64,000 nucleotides of DNA, taken from positions 1-64,000 of the forward strand of contig JAPFFF010000010.1 of NCBI GenBank assembly GCA_039105265.1, in the 5' to 3' direction. The notes under the pieces are model-generated. The model was not told the origin of the DNA. It ran no database searches and was given only the letters and a program-made list of their open reading frames with translations. Both the position numbers and the translations under genes were made by a program. Within the stretch, counting starts at the first letter, position 1. Every line of letters begins with the position of its first letter. This document shows, piece after piece, positions 53,742-64,000 of the stretch. This DNA is from Tritrichomonas musculus. Taxonomy: Eukaryota > Parabasalia > Tritrichomonadida > Tritrichomonadidae.

Positions 53742-56700
53742 TTATTCTTAATCTAACATTTCTCACAAGTGAACAGAGTTAAATAAAACACAAATCTCAA
53801 ACACTTTTGTAAGATAATTATAAACGATTTCGAAATTAAGTAAAATCAGTAAAAATTAAAGCTTAATCTCAATTATTCTTATTCAAACGTTTCTCACAAG
53901 TGAACAGAGTTAAATAAAACACAAATCTCAAACACTTTTGTAAGATAATTATAAACGATTTCGAAATTAAGTAAAATCAGTAAAAATTAAAGCTTAATCT
54001 CAATTATTCTTATTCTAACATTTCTCACAAATGAACAGAGTTAAATAAAACACAAATCTCAAACACTTTTGTAAGATAATTAAAAACGATTTCGAAATTA
54101 AGTAAAATCAGTAAAAATTAAAGCTTAATCTCAGTTATTCTTATTCAAACGTTTCTCACAAATGAACAGAGTTAAATAAAACACAAATCTCAAACACTTT
54201 TAGAAGATAATTAAAAACGATTTCGAAATTAAGTAAAATCAGTAAAAATTAAAGCTTAATCTCAGTTATTCTTATTCAAACGTTTCTCACAAGTGAACAG
54301 AGTTAAATAAAACACAAATCTCAAACACTTTTGTAAGATAATTAAAAACGATTTCGAAATTAAGTAAAATCAGTAAAAATTAAAGCTTAATCTCAGTTAT
54401 TCTTAATCTAACATTTCTCACAAATGAACAGAGTTAAATAAAACACAAATCTCAAACACTTTTGTAAGATAATTAAAAACGATTTCGAAATTAAGTAAAA
54501 TCAGTAAAAATTAAAGCTTAATCTCAGTTATTCTTAATCTAACATTTCTCACAAATGAACAGAGTTAAATAAAACACAAATCTCAAACACTTTTGTAAGA
54601 TAATTAAAAACGATTTCGAAATTAAGTAAAATCAGTAAAAATTAAAGCTTAATCTCAGTTATTCTTATTCAAACGTTTCTCACAAATGAACAGAGTTAAA
54701 TAAAACACAAATCTCAAACACTTTTGTAAGATAATTAAAAACGATTTCGAAATTAAGTAAAATCAGTAAAAATTAAAGCTTAATCTCAATTATTCTTAAT
54801 CTAACATTTCTCACAAATGAACAGAGTTAAATAAAACACAAATCTCAAACACTTTTGTAAGATAATTAAAAACGATTTCGAAATTAAGTAAAATCAGTAA
54901 AAATTAAAGCGCAATATCAATTATTCTTATTCAAACGTTTCTCACAAATGAACAGAGTTAAATAAAACACAAATCTCAAACACTTTTGTAAGATAATTAA
55001 AAACGATTTCGAAATTAAGTAAAATCAGTAAAAATTAAAGCTTAATCTCAATTATTCTTAATCTAACATTTCTCACAAATGAACAGAGTTAAATAAAACA
55101 CAAATCTCAAACACTTTTGTAAGATAATTAAAAACGATTTCGAAATTAAGTAAAATCAGTAAAAATTAAAGCTTAATCTCAATTATTCTTAATCTAACAT
55201 TTCTCACAAATGAACAGAGTTAAATAAAACACAAATCTCAAACACTTTTGTAAGATAATTATAAACGATTTCGAAATTAAGTAAAATCAGTAAAAATTAA
55301 AGCTTAATCTCAATTATTCCTATTCAAACGTTTCTCACAAATGAACAGAGTTAAATAAAACACAAATCTCAAACACTTTTGTAAGATAATTAAAAACGAT
55401 TTCGAAATTAAGTAAAATCAGTAAAAATTAAAGCTTAATCTCAGTTATTCTTATTCAAACGTTTCTCACAAGTGAACAGAGTTAAATAAAACACAAATCT
55501 CAAACACTTTTGTAAGATAATTAAAAACGATTTCGAAATTAAGTAAAATCAGTAAAAATTAAAGCTTAATCTCAGTTATTCTTATTCAAACGTTTCTCAC
55601 AAATGAACAGAGTTAAATAAAACACAAATCTCAAACACTTTTGTAAGATAATTAAAAACGATTTCGAAATTAAGTAAAATCAATAAAAATTAAAGCGCAA
55701 TATCAATTATTCTTATTCAAACGTTTCTCACAAGTGAACAGAGTTAAATAAAACACAAATCTCAAACACTTTTGTAAGATAATTATAAACGATTTCGAAA
55801 TTAAGTAAAATCAGTAAAAATTAAAGCTTAATCTCAGTTATTCTTAATCTAACATTTCTCACAAATGAACAGAGTTAAATAAAACACAAATCTCAAACAC
55901 TTTTGTAAGATAATTAAAAACGATTTCGAAATTAAGTAAAATCAGTAAAAATTAAAGCTTAATCTCAGTTATTCTTATTCAAACGTTTCTCACAAATGAA
56001 CAGAGTTAAATAAAACACAAATCTCAAACACTTTTGTAAGATAATTAAAAACGATTTCGAAATTAAGTAAAATCAGTAAAAATTAAAGCTTAATCTCAGT
56101 TATTCTTAATCTAACATTTCTCACAAATGAACAGAGTTAAATAAAACACAAATCTCAAACACTTTTGTAAGATAATTAAAAACGATTTCGAAATTAAGTA
56201 AAATCAGTAAAAATTAAAGCTTAATCTCAATTATTCTTATTCTAACATTTCTCACAAATGAACAGAGTTAAATAAAACATAAATCTCAAACACTTTTGTA
56301 AGATAATTATAAACGATTTCGAAATTAAGTAAAATCAGTAAAAATTAAAGCTTAATCTCAGTTATTCTTATTCAAACGTTTCTCACAAATGAACAGAGTT
56401 AAATAAAACACAAATCTCAAACACTTTTGTAAGATAATTAAAAACGATTTCGAAATTAAGTAAAATCAGTAAAAATTAAAGCTTAATCTCAGTTATTCTT
56501 ATTCAAACGTTTCTCACAAATGAACAGAGTTAAATAAAACACAAATCTCAAACACTTTTGTAAGATAATTAAAAACGATTTCGAAATTAAGTAAAATCAG
56601 TAAAAATTAAAGCGCAATATCAATTATTCTTATTCAAACGTTTCTCACAAATGAACAGAGTTAAATAAAACACAAATCTCAAACACTTTTGTAAGATAAT

Positions 56701-59700
56701 TAAAAACGATTTCGAAATTAAGTAAAATCAATAAAAATTAAAGCTTAATCTCAGTTATTCTTATTCTAACATTTCTCACAAATGAACAGAGTTAAATAAA
56801 ACACAAATCTCAAACACTTTTGTAAGATAATTAAAAACGATTTCGAAATTAAGTAAAATCAGTAAAAATTAAAGCTTAATCTCAGTTATTCTTATTCAAA
56901 CGTTTCTCACAAGTGAACAGAGTTAAATAAAACACAAATCTCAAACACTTTTGTAAGATAATTATAAACGATTTCGAAATTAAGTAAAATCAGTAAAAAT
57001 TAAAGCTTAATCTCAGTTATTCTTAATCTAACATTTCTCACAAGTGAACAGAGTTAAATAAAACACAAATCTCAAACACTTTTGTAAGATAATTAAAAAC
57101 GATTTCGAAATTAAGTAAAATCAGTAAAAATTAAAGCTTAATCTCAATTATTCCTATTCAAACGTTTCTCACAAATGAACAGAGTTAAATAAAACACAAA
57201 TCTCAAACACTTTTGTAAGATAATTAAAAACGATTTCGAAATTAAGTAAAATCAGTAAAAATTAAAGCTTAATCTCAGTTATTCTTATTCAAACGTTTCT
57301 CACAAGTGAACAGAGTTAAATAAAACACAAATCTCAAACACTTTTGTAAGATAATTAAAAACGATTTCGAAATTAATTAAAATCAGTAAAAATTAAAGCT
57401 TAATCTCAGTTATTCTTATTCAAACGTTTCTCACAAATGAACAGAGTTAAATAAAACATAAATCTCAAACACTTTTGTAAGATAATTAAAAACGATTTCG
57501 AAATTAAGTAAAATCAGTAAAAATTAAAGCTTAATCTCAGTTATTCTTATTCAAACGTTTCTCACAAATGAACAGAGTTAAATAAAACACAAATCTCAAA
57601 CACTTTTGTAAGATAATTAAAAACGATTTCGAAATTAAGTAAAATCAGTAAAAATTAAAGCTTAATCTCAGTTATTCTTATTCAAACGTTTCTCACAAAT
57701 GAACAGAGTTAAATAAAACACAAATCTCAAACACTTTTGTAAGATAATTAAAAACGATTTCGAAATTAAGTAAAATCAGTAAAAATTAAAGCTTAATCTC
57801 AGTTATTCTTATTCAAACGTTTCTCACAAATGAACAGAGTTAAATAAAACACAAATCTCAAACACTTTTGTAAGATAATTAAAAACGATTTCGAAATTAA
57901 GTAAAATCAGTAAAAATTAAAGCTTAATCTCAATTATTCTTAATCTAACATTTCTCACAAATGAACAGAGTTAAATAAAACACAAATCTCAAACACTTTT
58001 GTAAGATAATTAAAAACGATTTCGAAATTAAGTAAAATCAGTAAAAATTAAAGCGCAATATCAATTATTCTTATTCAAACGTTTCTCACAAATGAACAGA
58101 GTTAAATAAAACACAAATCTCAAACACTTTTGTAAGATAATTAAAAACGATTTCGAAATTAAGTAAAATCAATAAAGATTAAATCGCAATATCAATTATT
58201 CTTATTCAAACGTTTCTCACAAGTGAACAGAGTTAAATAAAACACAAATCTCAAACACTTTTGTAAGATAATTAAAAACGATTTCGAAATTAAGTAAAAT
58301 CAGTAAAAATTAAAGCTTAATCTCAGTTATTCTTAATCTAACATTTCTCACAAATGAACAGAGTTAAATAAAACACAAATCTCAAACACTTTTGTAAGAT
58401 AATTATAAACGATTTCGAAATTAAGTAAAATCAGTAAAAATTAAAGCTTAATCTCAGTTATTCTTAATCTAACATTTCTCACAAATGAACAGAGTTAAAT
58501 AAAACACAAATCTCAAACATTTTTGTAAGATAATTATAAACGATTTCGAAATTAAGTAAAATCAGTAAAAATTAAAGCTTAATCTCAATTATTCCTATTC
58601 AAACGTTTCTCACAAATGAACAGAGTTAAATAAAACACAAATCTCAAACACTTTTGTAAGATAATTAAAAACGATTTCGAAATTAAGTAAAATCAGTAAA
58701 AATTAAAGCTTAATCTCAGTTATTCTTATTCAAACGTTTCTCACAAGTGAACAGAGTTAAATAAAACACAAATCTCAAACACTTTTGTAAGATAATTAAA
58801 AACGATTTCGAAATTAAGTAAAATCAGTAAAAATTAAAGCTTAATCTCAGTTATTCTTATTCAAACGTTTCTCACAAGTGAACAGAGTTAAATAAAACAT
58901 AAATCTCAAACACTTTTGTAAGATAATTGAAAACGATTTCGAAATTAAGTAAAATCAGTAAAAATTAAAGCTTAATCTCAGTTATTCTTATTCAAACGTT
59001 TCTCACAAATGAACAGAGTTAAATAAAACACAAATCTCAAACACTTTTGTAAGATAATTAAAAACGATTTCGAAATTAAGTAAAATCAGTAAAAATTAAA
59101 GCTTAATCTCAGTTATTCTTATTCAAACGTTTCTCACAAATGAACAGAGTTAAATAAAACACAAATCTCAAACACTTTTGTAAGATAATTAAAAACGATT
59201 TCGAAATTAAGTAAAATCAGTAAAAATTAAAGCTTAATCTCAGTTATTCTTATTCAAACGTTTCTCACAAATGAACAGAGTTAAATAAAACACAAATCTC
59301 AAACACTTTTGTAAGATAATTATAAACGATTTCGAAATTAAGTAAAATCAGTAAAAATTAAAGCTTAATCTCAGTTATTCTTAATCTAACATTTCTCACA
59401 AATGAACAGAGTTAAATAAAACACAAATCTCAAACACTTTTGTAAGATAATTATAAACGATTTCGAAATTAAGTAAAATCAGTAAAAATTAAAGCGCAAT
59501 ATCAATTATTCTTATTCAAACGTTTCTCACAAATGAACAGAGTTAAATAAAACACAAATCTCAAACACTTTTGTAAGATAATTATAAACGATTTCGAAAT
59601 TAAGTAAAATCAGTAAAAATTAAAGCTTAATCTCAATTATTCTTATTCTAACATTTCTCACAAATGAACAGAGTTAAATAAAACACAAATCTCAAACACT

Positions 59701-60160
59701 TTTGTAAGATAATTAAAAACGATTTCGAAATTAAGTAAAATCAGTAAAAATTAAAGCTTAATCTCAGTTATTCTTATTCAAACGTTTCTCACAAATGAAC
59801 AGAGTTAAATAAAACACAAATCTCAAACACTTTTGTAAGATAATTAAAAACGATTTCGAAATTAAGTAAAATCAGTAAAAATTAAAGCTTAATCTCAGTT
59901 ATTCTTAATCTAACATTTCTCACAAGTGAACAGAGTTAAATAAAACACAAATCTCAAACACTTTTGTAAGATAATTATAAACGATTTCGAAATTAAGTAA
60001 AATCAGTAAAAATTAAAGCTTAATCTCAGTTATTCTTAATCTAACATTTCTCACAAATGAACAGAGTTAAATAAAACACAAATCTCAAACACTTTTGTAA
60101 GATAATTAAAAACGATTTCGAAATTAAGTAAAATCAGTAAAAATTAAAGCTTAATCTCAG

Positions 60161-60815
60161 TTATTCTTAATCTAACATTTCTCACAAATGAACAGAGTTA
60201 AATAAAACACAAATCTCAAACACTTTTATAAGATAATTATAAACGATTTCGAAATTAAGTAAAATCAATAAAAATTAAAGCTTAATCTCAGTTATTCTTA
60301 ATCTAACATTTCTCACAAATGAACAGAGTTAAATAAAACACAAATCTCAAACACTTTTGTAAGATAATTAAAAACGATTTCGAAATTAAGTAAAATCAGT
60401 AAAAATTAAAGCTTAATCTCAGTTATTCTTAATCTAACATTTCTCACAAATGAACAGAGTTAAATAAAACACAAATCTCAAACACTTTTGTAAGATAATT
60501 AAAAACGATTTCGAAATTAAGTAAAATCAGTAAAAATTAAAGCTTAATCTCAGTTATTCTTATTCAAACGTTTCTCACAAGTGAACAGAGTTAAATAAAA
60601 CACAAATCTCAAACACTTTTGTAAGATAATTATAAACGATTTCGAAATTAAGTAAAATCAGTAAAAATTAAAGCTTAATCTCAGTTATTCTTAATCTAAC
60701 ATTTCTCACAAATGAACAGAGTTAAATAAAACACAAATCTCAAACACTTTTATAAGATAATTATAAACGATTTCGAAATTAAGTAAAATCAATAAAAATT
60801 AAAGCTTAATCTCAG
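60161..60815 (+). repeat. Local duplication marked by an a-m-w unit with A108
   Basis: Units at 60161 and 60685 share the rare combination G68A, A80T and A108 with an otherwise ordinary HindIII tail. They are 524 bp (four units) apart, so a small tandem duplication is likely. Confidence 0.75.
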
Positions 60816-63800
60816 TTATTCTTAATCTAACATTTCTCACAAATGAACAGAGTTAAATAAAACACAAATCTCAAACACTTTTGTAAGATAATTAAAAACG
60901 ATTTCGAAATTAAGTAAAATCAGTAAAAATTAAAGCTTAATCTCAATTATTCTTAATCTAACATTTCTCACAAATGAACAGAGTTAAATAAAACACAAAT
61001 CTCAAACACTTTTGTAAGATAATTAAAAACGATTTCGAAATTAAGTAAAATCAGTAAAAATTAAAGCGCAATATCAATTATTCTTATTCAAACGTTTCTC
61101 ACAAGTGAACAGAGTTAAATAAAACACAAATCTCAAACACTTTTGTAAGATAATTAAAAACGATTTCGAAATTAAGTAAAATCAGTAAAAATTAAAGCTT
61201 AATCTCAGTTATTCCTATTCAAACGTTTCTCACAAATGAACAGAGTTAAATAAAACACAAATCTCAAACACTTTTGTAAGATAATTAAAAACGATTTCGA
61301 AATTAAGTAAAATCAGTAAAAATTAAAGCTTAATCTCAGTTATTCTTATTCAAACGTTTCTCACAAGTGAACAGAGTTAAATAAAACACAAATCTCAAAC
61401 ACTTTTGTAAGATAATTAAAAACGATTTCGAAATTAAGTAAAATCAGTAAAAATTAAAGCTTAATCTCAGTTATTCTTATTCAAACGTTTCTCACAAATG
61501 AACAGAGTTAAATAAAACACAAATCTCAAACACTTTTGTAAGATAATTAAAAACGATTTCGAAATTAAGTAAAATCAGTAAAAATTAAAGCTTAATCTCA
61601 GTTATTCTTAATCTAACATTTCTCACAAGTGAACAGAGTTAAATAAAACACAAATCTCAAACACTTTTGTAAGATAATTATAAACGATTTCGAAATTAAG
61701 TAAAATCAGTAAAAATTAAAGCTTAATCTCAATTATTCTTATTCAAACGTTTCTCACAAGTGAACAGAGTTAAATAAAACACAAATCTCAAACACTTTTG
61801 TAAGATAATTATAAACGATTTCGAAATTAAGTAAAATCAGTAAAAATTAAAGCTTAATCTCAATTATTCTTATTCTAACATTTCTCACAAATGAACAGAG
61901 TTAAATAAAACACAAATCTCAAACACTTTTGTAAGATAATTAAAAACGATTTCGAAATTAAGTAAAATCAGTAAAAATTAAAGCTTAATCTCAGTTATTC
62001 TTATTCAAACGTTTCTCACAAATGAACAGAGTTAAATAAAACACAAATCTCAAACACTTTTATAAGATAATTAAAAACGATTTCGAAATTAAGTAAAATC
62101 AGTAAAAATTAAAGCTTAATCTCAGTTATTCTTATTCAAACGTTTCTCACAAATGAACAGAGTTAAATAAAACACAAATCTCAAACACTTTTGTAAGATA
62201 ATTAAAAACGATTTCGAAATTAAGTAAAATCAGTAAAAATTAAAGCTTAATCTCAGTTATTCTTATTCAAACGTTTCTCACAAATGAACAGAGTTAAATA
62301 AAACACAAATCTCAAACACTTTTGTAAGATAATTATAAACGATTTCGAAATTAAGTAAAATCAGTAAAAATTAAAGCTTAATCTCAGTTATTCTTATTCA
62401 AACGTTTCTCACAAATGAACAGAGTTAAATAAAACACAAATCTCAAACACTTTTGTAAGATAATTAAAAACGATTTCGAAATTAAGTAAAATCAGTAAAA
62501 ATTAAAGCTTAATCTCAGTTATTCTTATTCAAACGTTTCTCACAAATGAACAGAGTTAAATAAAACACAAATCTCAAACACTTTTGTAAGATAATTAAAA
62601 ACGATTTCGAAATTAAGTAAAATCAATAAAAATTAAAGCGCAATATCAATTATTCTTATTCAAACGTTTCTCACAAGTGAACAGAGTTAAATAAAACACA
62701 AATCTCAAACACTTTTGTAAGATAATTATAAACGATTTCGAAATTAAGTAAAATCAGTAAAAATTAAAGCTTAATCTCAGTTATTCTTAATCTAACATTT
62801 CTCACAAATGAACAGAGTTAAATAAAACACAAATCTCAAACACTTTTGTAAGATAATTAAAAACGATTTCGAAATTAAGTAAAATCAGTAAAAATTAAAG
62901 CTTAATCTCAGTTATTCTTATTCAAACGTTTCTCACAAATGAACAGAGTTAAATAAAACACAAATCTCAAACACTTTTGTAAGATAATTAAAAACGATTT
63001 CGAAATTAAGTAAAATCAGTAAAAATTAAAGCTTAATCTCAGTTATTCTTAATCTAACATTTCTCACAAATGAACAGAGTTAAATAAAACACAAATCTCA
63101 AACACTTTTGTAAGATAATTAAAAACGATTTCGAAATTAAGTAAAATCAGTAAAAATTAAAGCTTAATCTCAATTATTCTTATTCTAACATTTCTCACAA
63201 GTGAACAGAGTTAAATAAAACACAAATCTCAAACACTTTTGTAAGATAATTAAAAACGATTTCGAAATTAAGTAAAATCAGTAAAAATTAAAGCGCAATA
63301 TCAATTATTCTTATTCAAACGTTTCTCACAAATGAACAGAGTTAAATAAAACACAAATCTCAAACACTTTTGTAAGATAATTAAAAACGATTTCGAAATT
63401 AAGTAAAATCAGTAAAAATTAAAGCGCAATATCAATTATTCTTATTCAAACGTTTCTCACAAATGAACAGAGTTAAATAAAACACAAATCTCAAACACTT
63501 TTGTAAGATAATTAAAAACGATTTCGAAATTAAGTAAAATCAGTAAAAATTAAAGCTTAATCTCAATTATTCTTAATCTAACATTTCTCACAAATGAACA
63601 GAGTTAAATAAAACACAAATCTCAAACACTTTTGTAAGATAATTAAAAACGATTTCGAAATTAAGTAAAATCAGTAAAAATTAAAGCTTAATCTCAATTA
63701 TTCTTAATCTAACATTTCTCACAAATGAACAGAGTTAAATAAAACACAAATCTCAAACACTTTTGTAAGATAATTATAAACGATTTCGAAATTAAGTAAA

Positions 63801-63959
63801 ATCAGTAAAAATTAAAGCTTAATCTCAATTATTCCTATTCAAACGTTTCTCACAAATGAACAGAGTTAAATAAAACACAAATCTCAAACACTTTTGTAAG
63901 ATAATTAAAAACGATTTCGAAATTAAGTAAAATCAGTAAAAATTAAAGCTTAATCTCAG

Positions 63960-64000
63960 TTATTCTTATTCAAACGTTTCTCACAAGTGAACAGAGTTAA
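63960..64000 (+). repeat. Partial monomer at the right edge
   Basis: The first 41 bp of a b unit with A28G, cut by the end of the window. The array therefore continues to the right. Confidence 0.97.

Larger units (their letters stand above)
1..64000 (+). repeat. Satellite DNA array, 131-bp monomer, 489 units plus a partial
   Basis: The whole window is a head-to-tail array of a 131-bp monomer in one orientation. Unit starts fall at multiples of 131 bp across the window, after allowing for a few 1-bp indels near the left edge, a 78-bp loss at 13500, a 22-bp loss near 25790 and a 1-bp loss near 46388. The consensus is about 23% G+C. Each unit has a HindIII site (AAGCTT, positions 118-123, except in divergent-tail units), a BstBI site (TTCGAA, 88-93) inside the palindrome ATTTCGAAAT (86-95), and an AATAAA (41-46). 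No unique sequence, transposon or gene interrupts it, so every stretch longer than 300 bases holds only this repeat. Size and homogeneity indicate eukaryotic heterochromatin; a centromeric role is plausible but is inference. I do not recognise the family. Confidence 0.99.
53742..64000 (+). repeat. Right-hand mosaic of the same monomer classes
   Basis: About 78 units with no single repeating module. c units lie at 55314, 57148, 58589, 61209 and 63829, that is 14, 11, 20 and 20 units apart. Several segments recur: ag-w, bg-w, h at 53742 and 61602 (7,860 bp apart), and v', bg-w, a, b, a(A131) at 55576 and 62519 (6,943 bp apart). A131 and b units are frequent. One-off changes include AG for GT at 68-69 in the unit at 54135 and C63T in the unit at 58458. 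No unique sequence is present. Confidence 0.75.

Noticed and set aside
1-64000. Open reading frames
   Set aside because: TAA and TAG triplets recur in every monomer and 131 is not divisible by 3, so frames rotate. Any open stretch is a short by-product of the repeat with no start context or protein-like composition.
1-64000. CRISPR array
   Set aside because: Units are contiguous with no unique spacers; variation is by shared point substitutions, not by spacer replacement.
1-64000. Telomeric repeat or rDNA spacer
   Set aside because: No short G-rich telomere motif and no rRNA-like sequence is present.
1-64000. Artificial or simulated repeat
   Set aside because: Linked variants, partial recombinant tails and nested modules are what unequal exchange produces, so a natural satellite is the simpler reading. 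Assembly copy-number error in near-identical blocks remains possible.

Overview
The window is one uninterrupted block of satellite DNA. A head-to-tail tandem repeat with a 131-bp monomer fills all 64,000 bases, always in the same orientation. Taking TTATTC as monomer position 1, I count 489 monomers (487 near full length, 2 truncated) plus a 41-bp partial unit at the right edge. The array continues beyond both ends as far as can be seen. The consensus monomer is about 23% G+C and skewed on the + strand (about 61 A, 40 T, 19 C, 11 G). There is no gene, RNA gene, transposon, CRISPR array or other unique sequence. Stop codons recur in every frame of every monomer, and because 131 is not a multiple of 3 the frame shifts from unit to unit. 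A homogeneous array of this size points to eukaryotic heterochromatin, probably (peri)centromeric or subtelomeric. I do not recognise the monomer and cannot name the species.

Monomers fall into a few classes set by linked substitutions. The left edge has three positions: A10/T13/A17 (class a), T10/A13/G17 (class b), T10/T13/A17 (hybrid h), and b with C7 (class c). Internal markers are A28G (g), C50T (t), G68A (m), and positions 79-80 (k = AA, w = AT making TATAAA, r = GA). The tail (108-131) is either the HindIII type AAGCTT...CAG (G), the same with A131 (A), a divergent form with seven linked changes (V), or intermediate forms (v, v', z). Positions 31-49 and 81-107 are almost invariant. Most variation lies in 108-131 and 1-28, across the monomer joint.

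Reading monomers as letters shows higher-order structure. At 1-1442 there are many 1-bp indels and then almost none. At 1050-9171 there are 17-, 8- and 11-monomer blocks. At 9172-14071 there is a short super-repeat. At 14072-26363 and 26364-39201 lie two tandem copies of a ~12.3-12.8 kb super-repeat whose class order matches at a constant 12,292-bp offset for about 11.4 kb. At 39202-42214 there are 12- and 11-monomer blocks headed by h-t-w units, and at 42215-46667 a second short super-repeat. At 46668-50204 come 9-monomer and c-headed modules, at 50860-53741 a tandem pair of 11-monomer repeats, and at 53742-64000 a looser mosaic of the same classes. The only large register breaks (13495-13547 and 25731-25839) sit at equivalent places in the super-repeat, and both resume just before the conserved palindrome ATTTCGAAAT. 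The array therefore looks shaped by unequal exchange and conversion at three scales: 131 bp, ~1-1.6 kb and ~5-13 kb.

All class assignments were made by eye; exact identities between copies need computation.
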